A stretch of DNA of 64,000 nt from Pseudomonas fluorescens (GCF_004683905.1 NZ_CP038438.1:3410001-3474000), one strand, 5' to 3'; counted from the first letter of the stretch, positions 20,380 through 29,316 are shown. Program-made: numbers and translations. The notes: generated by a model from the letters alone, not told the origin.

Positions 20380-20388
20380 TTGTACTCC
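20371..20388 (-). promoter_or_regulatory. LexA2 operator palindrome over the lexA2 start
   Basis: GGAGTACATTTGTACTCC has two perfect 8-base arms around TT and contains GTAC-N4-GTAC. This is close to the GTACN4GTGC motif I recall for LexA2 of P. putida. It covers the ribosome-binding site and start codon of lexA2, so repressor binding would block transcription across the start. Confidence 0.85.
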
Positions 20389-20449
20389 TGTGGGATTTTA
20401 CTGACAAGCACCGCCAGTCGGCCTGCGCTGGCGATCCACAAAAATCACA

Positions 20450-20482
20450 AGATCGCAGCCTTCGGCAGCTCCTACAGGGAAC
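20450..20482. repeat. Single GATCGCAGCCTTCGGCAGCTCCTACA repeat
   Basis: One arm of the repeat family that appears as an inverted pair at 62203-62304 lies between lexA2 and the LysR gene. No partner arm is seen here. Confidence 0.8.
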
Positions 20483-20487
20483 GGGTG

Positions 20488-21405
20488 TCAGTTCAATCCG
20501 CGCTCGGCCAGAAATGCCGAGATGTAATCTATGAAGGCGACGACCTTGGCCGTGGCCCGTCGATGGCTCGGGTACACCGCGAGAATGTGCGGGCCGAAGC
20601 TGTCCGGGTCGATTTCATAGTCAGCCATGACCCGCACCAGACGCCCGTCGGCAATGTACGGTGCGGCGCTCCACAGCGGTGTGTGCAGCAAGCCGCGTCC
20701 GGCCAAAGCACTGGCCAGCAACAGGTCGTAATTGTCGCTGCGCAAGCGCGGCGCCGTCGGCTGTGGCAGGCTCAGCCGCTGGCCATCGCGCTCGGCCCAC
20801 CAGAACTCGCGACTGAGCAACGGGTGCTGATACAGCAGCCATTCATGCTGCTCAAGGGTTTGCGGATTCACCGGCAAACCCTTGCGCGCCAGATAGTCCG
20901 GGCTGCCGCACAAGGCCAGGCGATTGCTGCCGACCACCCGGGCGATCAGCCCCGGCAGGTCGTCATGGCCCTCGCGCAAGGCCAGGTCATAGCCGCTTTC
21001 CAGCAGATTGACGAACGCGTCGCACAGGTCCACTTGCAGGCTGATCTGCGGGTATTGCTGCAAAAAGCCGTCGCACACCTGATCGAGAAACGCCCGCCCG
21101 TACGCCAGCGGTGCGGTGATTTTCAGGCTGCCGCGCAGACCGTGCTGCAACTGCTCGATTTCCTCGCTGGCCTCCTCCAGTCGCTGCAACACCAGTCGCG
21201 CGGTTTCCAGATAAACCCGGCCGATTTCGGTGAGCAGAATCCGCCGCGTACTGCGTTCGAACAGCCGCGCGCCAAGTTCCGACTCCAGATGATTGACCGC
21301 TTTGGTCAGGGCCGATGGGGTCTTGCCCAGTTGCTCCGCCGCGCGGCTGAAACTGCCGAGTTGCGCGGTAACCACGAACATTTTCAGTGCACCCAGCTTG
21401 TCCAT
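20488..21405 (-). CDS. LysR-family transcriptional regulator
   Basis: This 305-residue LTTR has an N-terminal winged helix (about 1-60; SFSRAAEQLGKTPSALTKAVNHLE, FERSTRR) and a periplasmic-binding-protein-like effector domain. It resembles the CrgA-like branch with one regulated neighbour. It is divergent from the amidohydrolase gene, with about 100 bases between the starts, and most likely controls it. The short intergenic region contains AAAAACGTTTTT at 21423-21434 and GGCCAG-N14-CTGGCC at 21454-21479 as candidate sites. Confidence 0.9.
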   Translation of the reverse strand: MDKLGALKMFVVTAQLGSFSRAAEQLGKTPSALTKAVNHLESELGARLFERSTRRILLTEIGRVYLETARLVLQRLEEASEEIEQLQHGLRGSLKITAPLAYGRAFLDQVCDGFLQQYPQISLQVDLCDAFVNLLESGYDLALREGHDDLPGLIARVVGSNRLALCGSPDYLARKGLPVNPQTLEQHEWLLYQHPLLSREFWWAERDGQRLSLPQPTAPRLRSDNYDLLLASALAGRGLLHTPLWSAAPYIADGRLVRVMADYEIDPDSFGPHILAVYPSHRRATAKVVAFIDYISAFLAERGLN

Positions 21406-21508
21406 GCTTTTTCCATTCAGGCAAAAACGTTTTTCGTGAGGGAGGCGTTCTGTCGGCCAGTGTCAGCCACTAATCTGGCCATCAGACGCAATAACAAGGA
21501 AATCTTCA

Positions 21509-23251
21509 ATGAAAAGATTCATCCCGAGTCTGTTGGTGAGCGCTGTAAGTTTTGCCTCGATGGAAGCCATGGCCGCCACCGATCTGGTACTGGTCAACGG
21601 CATGATTTTCACCGCCGACCGCTCGCAACCGAAGGTGCAGGCGCTGGCCGTGGAAAACGGCAAGGTGCTGAAAGTCGGCAGCGATGCGCAGATCAAGGCG
21701 CTGATCGAACCCGGCACGCAGGTGATCGACCTCGGCGGCAAGACGCTGATGCCAGGCTTGATCGACAGCCATTCCCACGCGATTTTCGGCGGTCTGGAAA
21801 TGGTCTCGGCCAACATGGAAGACGAAGTCGTCGCCCTCGACGAACTGGAACAGCGCCTGCGCACCTGGCGTGACGACGGCAAGGCCAGACATGGCGATGT
21901 GCTGAGCATTGCCGGCATGAGTTCGGCGTACTGGGCGCAGGCCGAAGCGCTGGGCAAGACCTTCAACCACGGCGAATGGGCTGACGTGCCGGTGGTGTTC
22001 ACCGGCAGCGATCACCACACCGCGTGGGCCAACAACGTGATGCTCAAGCGCGCCGGCATCGACGCGGCGTTGCTCAAGACCCTGCCCGCTGCGGAACAAG
22101 ACACGATCGGCGCACTGGCCAGCGGCGAGCCCAACGGTTTTCTGGTCGATGCCGGTTGGGACCGGGTGGCCGCGAAAATGCCGGTGCCGAGCCCGGCCGA
22201 TATGCTCACCGCGGCCAAATCCGCGGTGCGTTTCAACAACAGCCTCGGCATCACCGCGTGGATGGACCCCGCCGCCAACGCCGCACCGGGCGAACCGGTC
22301 TTCGCCCTCAAACCCACTGAGAAAACCGTCGGCGTGCTGCCGGCCTACAAAGCGCTGTCGGAAAGCGGCGGCATGAGCGTGCACGTCGCCGCGCTGCTGG
22401 TGGCCAACCCGAAAAGCCTGCCCGCCGACCTCGACACGCTGGATAAGGTGCGCCAGCAGTTTCAGGGCATCCCCAACCTGACCCTGCCCGGGGTCAAGAT
22501 CTTCGCCGACGGCGTGATCGAGTACCCGGCGCAGAGCGCGGCGATGATCGACCCATACAGCAATTCGCACAAACAGGGCGAGCTGCTGATCGATCCAGAG
22601 CATTTCGGTGAACTGGTCAGCGCCATCGACCAGCGCGGCTGGCTGGTGCACATCCATGCCATCGGCGACCGCGCGGTGCGTGAATCGCTGAACGGTATCG
22701 AGCGCGCGCGCAAGGATCGGCAGAGCGGCATCACTCACTCGATCACGCACCTGCAGATGGTCAACCCGAAAGAGTTCGCCCGCTTCAAGCCGCTGAACGT
22801 GATCGCCTCGATGCAATTGCTGTGGGCCAGTGCCGATGACTACACCACCGACATGATCAAGCCCTACGTCAGCGCCCTCGCCTTTCGCTATCAATACCCG
22901 GCGCACTCGCTGCTGAAACAGGGCGCGACGATTGCCGGTGCCAGCGACTGGCCGGTGTCGTCGCCCAACCCGTTCAACGCCATGGCCCAGGCCATCACCC
23001 GCGTCGGCCCGCTGGGCGTGCTGAATGCCGACGAGCGTCTGGATCGCGAAAGCATGTTTTACGCCTATACCCTCAACGCGGCGCGCACGATTGGCCTGGA
23101 GAAGCAGATTGGCTCGCTGACGCCGGGCAAGCAGGCGGACTTCATCATGGTCGATCGCGACGTGTTCAGCGTCGACAACAAGGCGCTGCATGACACCCAG
23201 GTGCTGCAAACCTGGTTCGCTGGCCGCCAGGTCTACACCGCCACCCCATAA
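21509..23251 (+). CDS. Exported amidohydrolase, YtcJ type
   Basis: This 580-residue metal-dependent hydrolase has an N-terminal signal peptide (about 1-23, ending AMA). Motifs are LMPGLIDSHSHAIFGG (metal-binding histidines), HIHAIGDRAVRESL and GASDWPVSSPNPFNAM, typical of the amidohydrolase-3/YtcJ group. AAGGAAATCTTCA precedes the ATG. Family members hydrolyse amide or related bonds, but the substrate is not predictable. The signal peptide places it in the periplasm. Regulation by the divergent LysR protein is likely from context. Confidence 0.88.
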   Translation: MKRFIPSLLVSAVSFASMEAMAATDLVLVNGMIFTADRSQPKVQALAVENGKVLKVGSDAQIKALIEPGTQVIDLGGKTLMPGLIDSHSHAIFGGLEMVSANMEDEVVALDELEQRLRTWRDDGKARHGDVLSIAGMSSAYWAQAEALGKTFNHGEWADVPVVFTGSDHHTAWANNVMLKRAGIDAALLKTLPAAEQDTIGALASGEPNGFLVDAGWDRVAAKMPVPSPADMLTAAKSAVRFNNSLGITAWMDPAANAAPGEPVFALKPTEKTVGVLPAYKALSESGGMSVHVAALLVANPKSLPADLDTLDKVRQQFQGIPNLTLPGVKIFADGVIEYPAQSAAMIDPYSNSHKQGELLIDPEHFGELVSAIDQRGWLVHIHAIGDRAVRESLNGIERARKDRQSGITHSITHLQMVNPKEFARFKPLNVIASMQLLWASADDYTTDMIKPYVSALAFRYQYPAHSLLKQGATIAGASDWPVSSPNPFNAMAQAITRVGPLGVLNADERLDRESMFYAYTLNAARTIGLEKQIGSLTPGKQADFIMVDRDVFSVDNKALHDTQVLQTWFAGRQVYTATP

Positions 23252-23267
23252 CAACAGGCCCCCCTCG

Positions 23268-23365
23268 CTTTTGTGGGAGGGGGCTTGCTCCCGAAGGCGT
23301 CCGGTCAGCAAACATTTCGATACCTGACCCACCGTCTTCGCGAGCAAGCCCGCTCCCACAGGGAC
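23268..23365. repeat. REP pair with unlike arms
   Basis: TTGTGGGAGGGGGCTTGCTC faces GAGCAAGCCCGCTCCCACAG. The left arm belongs to the GGGAGGGGGC variant seen as a pair at 33799-33898, the right arm to the common variant, so the element is a hybrid. Confidence 0.9.
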
Positions 23366-23434
23366 TTTCACCCTACCCAAGCATTTCCACTGCTTTTTCC
23401 AGCCCCCATAACAATCACAACACCGGGACTTCAC

Positions 23435-24172
23435 ATGAAAGCCTTGCCCCTGTTCGCCCTCGGTTTTTCCAGTTTGCTGCCCCTCAGCAGCTACGCGATC
23501 CCCCTGAACGACGATTTCGCCGTGCTGGTCGACCTGACCCTGGCCAGCGACTACCGCACCCGCGGCATCTCGCAAACCCAAAATGACCCGGCCGTGCAGG
23601 CCGGTCTGACCCTGGCCCATAGCAGCGGCCTGTACGTGGGTGCCTGGAGTTCCAACGTCGACTTCGGCGGTGGCCTGAAAACCCGGCAGGAAGTCGATTA
23701 CTACGCCGGCTGGCTGTGGCAGGCCACCGAGGATGTCAGCCTTGATCTGGGTTATCTCAAGTACGCCTATCCCAAGGAAAGCCAGTTCAACCAGAGCGAG
23801 GTCTACGGGATTCTCGGTGTCTACGGGGTGAAGCTGGCGGCGTATTACTCCAGCGATGCGCCGGGAATCGACAGCAAGCAGAGCTCGCTCTACACCTATG
23901 TCGGTTATGAAACCGAGTTGCCGTTCGATTCCGGGCTGAAACTGCGTTACGGCAACATGGACTTCAAGGACCCGCACCTGTACTCGGCGTCCGGGCATGG
24001 CGAGGACAGTTATCGGGAGTGGGAGGTCAAGCTGACCCACAACCTGGCCGGGGTGGTGTTGGGCCTGAGCTATATCGATACCGATCTGTCGCAGAGCCAG
24101 TGCCTGAGTAACTGGGGATTCAAGGATGTGTGCACCGCAACGGTGGTCGCCAGCCTGAGCAAATCCTTCTGA
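23435..24172 (+). CDS. TorF-family putative outer-membrane porin
   Basis: This 245-residue protein starts at the ATG before a clear signal peptide (MKALPLFALGFSSLLPLSSYA). The mature part (DLTLASDYRTRGISQTQNDP) matches the TorF/TIGR02001 family of predicted 12-strand barrels. It has alternating aromatic beta-strands and ends in Phe, as outer-membrane proteins do. Its substrate is unknown. It lies 183 bases after the amidohydrolase with a REP pair between them, so joint expression is possible but reduced. Confidence 0.85.
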   Translation: MKALPLFALGFSSLLPLSSYAIPLNDDFAVLVDLTLASDYRTRGISQTQNDPAVQAGLTLAHSSGLYVGAWSSNVDFGGGLKTRQEVDYYAGWLWQATEDVSLDLGYLKYAYPKESQFNQSEVYGILGVYGVKLAAYYSSDAPGIDSKQSSLYTYVGYETELPFDSGLKLRYGNMDFKDPHLYSASGHGEDSYREWEVKLTHNLAGVVLGLSYIDTDLSQSQCLSNWGFKDVCTATVVASLSKSF

Positions 24173-24185
24173 CCCACCAAAGTAC

Positions 24186-24283
24186 CCATTGTAGGAGTGA
24201 GCCTGCTCGCGATGGCGGTGTGGCATTCAACAACGATGTCGGCCGACCCACCGCTATCGCGAGCAGGCTCACTCCTACAGGGT
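24186..24283. repeat. REP pair, GTAGGAGTGAGCCTGCTCGC variant
   Basis: TGTAGGAGTGAGCCTGCTCG and its inverted copy enclose a 38-base spacer. This variant also occurs at 26077-26181 and 30845-30938. Confidence 0.95.
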
Positions 24284-24346
24284 TTTGCGTTGACCTGATT
24301 GTTTGTTACGAGATGTTTACAAATTTTTTACCAATGTTCTTCTACA

Positions 24347-24360
24347 GTTACGCGCGTAAC
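24347..24360. promoter_or_regulatory. Perfect 14-bp palindrome upstream of the EptA-type gene
   Basis: GTTACGCGCGTAAC reads the same on both strands and sits 38-51 bases before the chosen start at 24398, inside an AT-rich stretch (TTTACAAATTTTTTACC) unlike the surroundings. It could be an operator. No regulator can be named. Confidence 0.45.
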
Positions 24361-24397
24361 CGCGTGTGTTTTCTATTCTGCTAGAGGAATGTCTGTA

Positions 24398-26056
24398 ATG
24401 GCTTTGGGCAAAGGACTGCGTTTACCGTCCATCACTTCCACCCGGCTGGTGTTGCTGTTTTCCCTGGCACTGGTGGCGCTGTACAACCTGGCGACCTGGA
24501 AGGCGCTGGGTACGCTGATCACCCTGCAAGGTGCACACAAACTGGCGTTTTTCGCTTCGTTCGGCCTGTTCCTGTGGGCGGCGATCACCCTGCTGCTGAC
24601 CCTGGTGTCATTTCGCTGGACGCTGAAACCGGCGCTGACTGTGGTGGCCCTGCTCTCGGCCTGCGCTGCGTATTTCATGAACGAATACGGGATCACCATC
24701 GACACGGTGATGATCCAGAACGTCTTCGAAACCAACCCGGGCGAAGCCGCTGCGCTGTTCAACGGCAAGCTGCTGGCTTACGTGTTGCTGCTCGGCGTGC
24801 TGCCGGCGGTGTTGATCTGGCGCTGGCCGGTGCGTTATCGGCCGTTCTTTCGCGGCCTGCTCAACAAGCTGCTGGTGATTGTCGCTTGCGTGCTGGTGAT
24901 CGGCGCCTCGGTGGGCGCGTTCTATTCGACCTATGCGCCGATCTTCCGCGAAGAAGACAAGCTCACCCACTTCATCAACCCGACCAACTACATTTACGCC
25001 ATCAGCAAATACACCAAGCAGCGCCTGGGCATCAAAAAGCACTTTGTGGTGCAGGCTATCGGTGAAGACGCGGTGATGAGCGCCAAAGCCGCCAGCCGCG
25101 AGAAGAAATCGCTGATGGTATTTGTGGTCGGCGAAACCGCCCGCGCCGATCACTTTTCGCTGAACGGCTATGCGCGCGAGACCAATCCCGAGCTGAGCAA
25201 ACTGGACATCCTCAACTTCACCCAGGTGCACTCCTGTGGCACGTCCACGGCAGTTTCGGTGCCGTGCATGTTCTCGATGTTCCCGCGTGAGGACTACAGC
25301 GACAAGAAAGGCAAAACCTACGAAGGCCTGCTGGATATCCTGCAACGCGCCGGTGTGCAGGTGCTGTGGCTGGACAACAACAGCGACTGCAAAGGCACCT
25401 GCCTGCGCGTGCCGCACCGCGACATCGCGAAGAACCAGCCGGGGCCGTTCTGCGACGGCAACAACTGCCTCGATGAGGCGCTGCTGGCCGACCTGCAAAG
25501 CTACATCGACAGCCTCAAGGGCCACGCGATCATCGTGTTGCACGCCGACGGCAGCCATGGCCCGGAATACTACGAGCGTTATCCGCAAGCGCTCGAACGC
25601 TTCAAGCCGATCTGCCACACCAACCAGTTGGGCAGTTGCAGCCGTGATGAACTGGTGAACGTGTACGACAACACGATCCTCTACACCGACCACTTCCTCG
25701 CCAAGGTCATCGAGTTGCTCAAGCGTAATCAGGACACGCTGGATACCTCGATGCTGTATGTCTCCGACCACGGCGAATCGCTGGGTGAAAACGGCCTGTA
25801 CCTGCACGCCGCGCCCTATGCGTTGGCGCCGGAAGCGCAGACGCATGTGCCGATGGTGATGTGGTTTGGCAGCAACACTCTGGCGCAACTGGGGATTGAT
25901 CGCGATTGCCTGCAAGGCAAGACCGGGCAGCCGGACCTGAGCCATGACAACCTGTTCCATTCGGTGCTGGGCTTGTTCGAGGTGAAGACCGCGCTGTATC
26001 AGCCGGGGCTGGATGTGTTTCGCGGGTGCCGGCCAGCCATGACGGCTGGGCAGTAA
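24398..26056 (+). CDS. EptA-type lipid A phosphoethanolamine transferase
   Basis: This 552-residue inner-membrane enzyme has five N-terminal membrane segments (about 15-175) and a periplasmic sulfatase-like domain. Visible catalytic features are VGETARADHFSLNGY, the Thr nucleophile in SCGTSTAVSVPCMFS, and SDHGESLGENGLYLH for zinc. Cysteines suited to disulfides are present, as in EptA. It transfers phosphoethanolamine to lipid A and lowers affinity for cationic peptides. The ATG at 24398 stands nine bases after AGAGGA. An ATG at 24389 overlaps that site and is less likely. No two-component pair is adjacent. Confidence 0.9.
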   Translation: MALGKGLRLPSITSTRLVLLFSLALVALYNLATWKALGTLITLQGAHKLAFFASFGLFLWAAITLLLTLVSFRWTLKPALTVVALLSACAAYFMNEYGITIDTVMIQNVFETNPGEAAALFNGKLLAYVLLLGVLPAVLIWRWPVRYRPFFRGLLNKLLVIVACVLVIGASVGAFYSTYAPIFREEDKLTHFINPTNYIYAISKYTKQRLGIKKHFVVQAIGEDAVMSAKAASREKKSLMVFVVGETARADHFSLNGYARETNPELSKLDILNFTQVHSCGTSTAVSVPCMFSMFPREDYSDKKGKTYEGLLDILQRAGVQVLWLDNNSDCKGTCLRVPHRDIAKNQPGPFCDGNNCLDEALLADLQSYIDSLKGHAIIVLHADGSHGPEYYERYPQALERFKPICHTNQLGSCSRDELVNVYDNTILYTDHFLAKVIELLKRNQDTLDTSMLYVSDHGESLGENGLYLHAAPYALAPEAQTHVPMVMWFGSNTLAQLGIDRDCLQGKTGQPDLSHDNLFHSVLGLFEVKTALYQPGLDVFRGCRPAMTAGQ

Positions 26057-26076
26057 CCCGGAGTTGCACCTATACC

Positions 26077-26181
26077 CTTGTAGGAGTGAGCCTGCTCGCG
26101 ATAGCGGTGTGTCATTCAACAATGATGTCGGCTGATACACCGCTATCGCGAGCAGGCTCACTCCTACAAGGGGCTGTGGCA
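26077..26181. repeat. REP pair, GTAGGAGTGAGCCTGCTCGC variant
   Basis: CTTGTAGGAGTGAGCCTGCT and its inverted copy flank a spacer with TCATTCAACAATGATGTCGG. It lies between the converging eptA-type and DUF971 genes. Confidence 0.95.
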
Positions 26182-26183
26182 CA

Positions 26184-26462
26184 TCAAGAATCGAGTTGTG
26201 CCAAATAGTCCCACGGGTAGATCCCGCGTTGATGGCCGTCGCTGAACACCAGTTGCACGCCGTAGCCCTGCGGGTTGATCTCAATCAGGCGAACACGCTC
26301 ATCCACCAGCGGAGTCACACCTTTCAGGCGAAACGCGCGGCACTGCGAGCACGGGCACTGGCGGCGCAGTTCGGCGTGATTGAACAGCGATTCGCGGCCG
26401 TCCGGCCAGCTCAGGCGCAGCGTCCGCTGGCTCTGCGAATTGCCGACTGACAGCGGGTTCAT
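26184..26462 (-). CDS. DUF971 protein
   Basis: This 92-residue protein matches the DUF971 fold (the domain also found at the N-terminus of gamma-butyrobetaine hydroxylase). It has LRLSWPDGRES near the start, CPCSQCR with three cysteines in the middle, and YGVQLVFSDGHQRGIYPWDYL. DUF971 proteins have been linked to iron-sulfur protein maturation, which fits a cluster with a ferredoxin. It overlaps the HEAT-repeat gene as ATGA and ends the co-directional importer cluster. Confidence 0.85.
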   Translation of the reverse strand: MNPLSVGNSQSQRTLRLSWPDGRESLFNHAELRRQCPCSQCRAFRLKGVTPLVDERVRLIEINPQGYGVQLVFSDGHQRGIYPWDYLAQLDS

Positions 26463-27421
26463 TGCAACTGACTCAAGGCAATCCGCACCGCTTTGCGCAC
26501 TTCCGGATCGCCGTCATCCTGCGCCGCCTGCAACGCCGCCACCGCGCCGCGATCATGCAACTCACCGAGGGCCAGCGCAGCTTCCTTGCGCAGGTTGCTG
26601 ATGCGATGGCCGAGGGTTTCGATCAAGGCATCCAGCGCCGGTGCAAAACGCAGGCGACCGAGGCTTCGGGTGGCGCGCAGGCGCACTTGCCAATAGTCAT
26701 CGCCGAGGGCTGCGATCAACGCCGGCCCGGCGTCGCTGTGTCCGACTTTGCCCAGCGTCGTGGCCGCTTCTTCGCGCACTTGCCAGGCATCGTCCTGCAG
26801 CGCTTGACGCAAGGCTGGCAGCACGTCGGCGCCGGACGCCAGACCGAGGGCGCCGGTGGCGGCGCGGCGCACTTCGGTGTCCGGGTCGGCGCTGGCCAGA
26901 CGCGCCAGAGCCGGCAATGCGTCGAGCTGCTTGAGCCAGCCGAGCACACCGACGGCTTCGCGGCGCACATTGGCATCGGCATCGCTCAATGCGGTGATAG
27001 CCGCTGGTGCGGCATCGGCAAAACGCAACTCGCGCAGAGCCCGAAACGCGGCGATTCGCACACTGACCTCAGCATGATCGGTCCACGGCAGAATCACCCG
27101 GCCTGCCGCCTCACTCTTGAGCAGGCTCAGACTTTGCGCGGCGGCGGCCTGCACTGCCGCAGATGGATCGGTCAGCGCCTGGCACAGCGCAGCAACGACC
27201 GGTTCGTCCTCCCACGCTTCCAGCAGCCGCGCAGCTTCGGCGCGGACTTCTTCGGCCGGATCTTCGCTCAGTCTTTCGACCAGCCACAGCAGGCCGTCCG
27301 GTTCTTCCAGATCCGCCAAATCAATCAGGGCAATGCGTCGCACACCGGCATCGTCAGCGGTCAGACGCGGTTGCAGGGCGAGGATGTCGTCGTTATCGGT
27401 CACAGCAAAAAATGAGGTCAT
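26459..27421 (-). CDS. HEAT-repeat protein
   Basis: This 320-residue protein is built almost entirely of about ten HEAT/PBS-lyase-like repeats of some 31 residues (for example DPAEEVRAEAARLLEAW, DPDTEVRRAATGALGLASG). The ATG at 27421 overlaps the stop of the ABC ATPase as ATGA, so it is translationally coupled to the importer. HEAT proteins are protein-binding scaffolds, and some help metallocentre or cofactor loading. Its place between an importer and DUF971 suggests a chaperone-like role for the flavoprotein or ferredoxin of the same cluster. Confidence 0.85.
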   Translation of the reverse strand: MTSFFAVTDNDDILALQPRLTADDAGVRRIALIDLADLEEPDGLLWLVERLSEDPAEEVRAEAARLLEAWEDEPVVAALCQALTDPSAAVQAAAAQSLSLLKSEAAGRVILPWTDHAEVSVRIAAFRALRELRFADAAPAAITALSDADANVRREAVGVLGWLKQLDALPALARLASADPDTEVRRAATGALGLASGADVLPALRQALQDDAWQVREEAATTLGKVGHSDAGPALIAALGDDYWQVRLRATRSLGRLRFAPALDALIETLGHRISNLRKEAALALGELHDRGAVAALQAAQDDGDPEVRKAVRIALSQLQ

Positions 27422-28266
27422 AGGGCAAATCGCGGCAAGGGGTTTTCGGGAGGCAGGCCGAGCGGGTTGAGGCGCGGCAGCGGGCGGGAGTTGTCGTGGC
27501 GCAGCAGGTCGAGACAATGGCGCTTGAGGCGGGAGAATTCGGTGCTGGTGACCAGTTCAGAAGTGCGCGGGCGTGGGAAATCCAGGCGCAGGTCTTCGAT
27601 GATTCGCCCCGGACGCGCGCTCATCACCAGCAAGCGATCAGCGAGGAACAGCGCCTCGTCGATGTCGTGGGTGACGAACACCACGGTGGTGCGAATCCGC
27701 GTCCAGATGTCCAGCAGCAGTTCTTGCATGTTCAGGCGGGTCAAGGCATCCAGCGCGCCGAACGGTTCGTCCATCAGCAGCAGACGCGGACGGTTGACCA
27801 GCACCCGAGCAATCTCCACCCGTTGCTGCATGCCGCCGGAGAGCTGATCGGGCCAGCGCTCGGCAAAACCGTCGAGGCCCACCAGTTTGAGCATTTCATC
27901 AGCGGCGCGATGGCGCTCGGTTTTGCCGATGCCGCGCATCTTCAGGCCGAAAGCGACGTTGTCGCGCACCGTGCGCCACGGAAACAGCGTGTGATGCTGG
28001 AACACCATGCCGCGTTGTGGCGACGGCCCGGACACCTCGCCGCCATCGACTTTGAGGCTGCCGGTATGGGCGTTCAAGTGTCCGGCGAGTGCGCCGAGCA
28101 AGGTCGACTTGCCGCAACCGGACGGGCCGAGAATGCACACGAACTGGCCCGGTTCGATCTGGCAATCCAGCCCCTGCACGGCCTCGAAAGCGTGTTGGCC
28201 TTCGCCGAGAACGATCGACAACTGGCGAATATCGATCCGCCCTTCCGGGGTTTGCATTGCGCTCAT
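27418..28266 (-). CDS. ABC importer ATPase, sulfonate/nitrate/taurine type
   Basis: This 282-residue ATPase has Walker A GPSGCGKSTLL, a Q-loop (GMVFQHHTLFPW), the signature LSGGMQQRVEIARVL, Walker B LLLMDEPFGALD and an H-loop HDIDEA. It belongs to the SsuB/TauB/NrtD group. The ATG at 28266 overlaps the permease stop as ATGA and is preferred over in-frame starts within the permease gene. The C-terminal tail beyond residue 230 is proline-rich (PRPRTSEL, RPLPRLNPLGLPPENPLP). Confidence 0.92.
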   Translation of the reverse strand: MSAMQTPEGRIDIRQLSIVLGEGQHAFEAVQGLDCQIEPGQFVCILGPSGCGKSTLLGALAGHLNAHTGSLKVDGGEVSGPSPQRGMVFQHHTLFPWRTVRDNVAFGLKMRGIGKTERHRAADEMLKLVGLDGFAERWPDQLSGGMQQRVEIARVLVNRPRLLLMDEPFGALDALTRLNMQELLLDIWTRIRTTVVFVTHDIDEALFLADRLLVMSARPGRIIEDLRLDFPRPRTSELVTSTEFSRLKRHCLDLLRHDNSRPLPRLNPLGLPPENPLPRFAL

Positions 28267-29063
28267 CAGGCTTTCCCTCGTGGTCGATGCCAGGGCGTGA
28301 ACAGCCCGCCCAGGCGCTTGATCAGCAGACTGCTGCCCATGCCCAGCACACCGATCAGCAGCATGCCAACGACAATGTCGGCGTAGTTCTGAATGGTGTA
28401 GGACTCCCAGGTGTAGTAACCGATGCCGAACTGGCCGGAGATCATCTCGGCGGTCACCAGACAGAACCACGAGGTGCCCATACCGATGGCGAGGCCGGTG
28501 ATGATGCTCGGCGCGGCGCCGGGCAAAATCACTTCAAGCAAAATCGCCCGGCGCCCTGCCCCGAGGCTTTTCGCCGAGGCGATCAGCCGTGGATCAACGC
28601 CTTCGACGCCGTGCACGGTGTTGAGCAGGATCGGGAACAGCGCACCGGTGAAGGTGATGAAGACCATCGACAGCTCCGACGACGGGAACATCAGGATCGC
28701 CAACGGAATCCACGCCACCGCCGGAATCGGCCGCAGCACTTCCAGCGGTGGCAGCAGCAGGTCTTCGGCCCATTTCGAGCGGCCGATGGCCAAGCCCAGA
28801 GCGATGCCGATCACCAGTGCCGCGAGGTAACCGGCGAAGACCCGGCTGAGACTGGCGGTCAGGTGTTGCAGCAGCTTGCCGGAATCGCCCAGACCCAACG
28901 CCGCTTCGATCACCGCCAACGGGGTGGGCACGTTGGCGAAGGTGACCAGGCCGAGGTTCCAGTGGTGGCTCGCGGCGAGTTGCCAGAACAGCAGGCAGAG
29001 CGCTATGGAGGTTGCTCTGGTGATCCAGCGGGGTTTTGGGATTTTCATGAATCGGGTTTCCAT
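28266..29063 (-). CDS. ABC importer permease, sulfonate/nitrate/taurine type
   Basis: This 265-residue inner-membrane protein has about six transmembrane helices and the EAA loop that contacts the ATPase (DPRLIASAKSLGAGRRAILL). It is similar in size and pattern to SsuC/TauC. The start at 29063 has no strong ribosome-binding site, and Met6 at 29048 is an alternative. It is followed by the ATPase with ATGA overlap. Upstream, about 250 bases of repeat separate it from the binding-protein gene. Confidence 0.9.
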   Translation of the reverse strand: METRFMKIPKPRWITRATSIALCLLFWQLAASHHWNLGLVTFANVPTPLAVIEAALGLGDSGKLLQHLTASLSRVFAGYLAALVIGIALGLAIGRSKWAEDLLLPPLEVLRPIPAVAWIPLAILMFPSSELSMVFITFTGALFPILLNTVHGVEGVDPRLIASAKSLGAGRRAILLEVILPGAAPSIITGLAIGMGTSWFCLVTAEMISGQFGIGYYTWESYTIQNYADIVVGMLLIGVLGMGSSLLIKRLGGLFTPWHRPRGKA

Positions 29064-29092
29064 GTTTGGAGCGGTGTGATGGCTGAGATCGC

Positions 29093-29305
29093 CCCCCTCA
29101 CCCCAGCCCTCTCCCCCAGGGGGGCGAGGGGGAAAGGGAGCAGATCTTCAAGCCTTTCAAAATCTCGGTTCGGCTCGATAGCGAGCAGATATTCATGATT
29201 TTCAAAAACTGAGTTCGGCTCGATATTTCAGGTCGGCTTAGCTCCCGCAAACACCTCGTTCGGTCCCCTCTCCCTCCGGGAGAGGGCTAGGGTGAGGGTG
29301 AGTTT
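29093..29305. repeat. CCCTCACCC...CTCTCCC composite repeat, inverted ends
   Basis: CCCCTCACCCCAGCCCTCTC at the left is mirrored by GGGAGAGGGCTAGGGTGAGG at the right. Between them lie two copies of a CTCGGTTCGGCTCGATA-like segment and TTTCAGGTCGGC. A second copy of the same composite is at 35868-36056. It sits within the importer operon between the binding protein and the permease. Confidence 0.85.
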
Positions 29306-29316
29306 TTGATCTTCAA

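Noticed and set aside
21506..24226. 906-codon minus-strand frame across the amidohydrolase and TorF genes
   Set aside because: It is antisense to two well-supported genes and crosses a REP pair.
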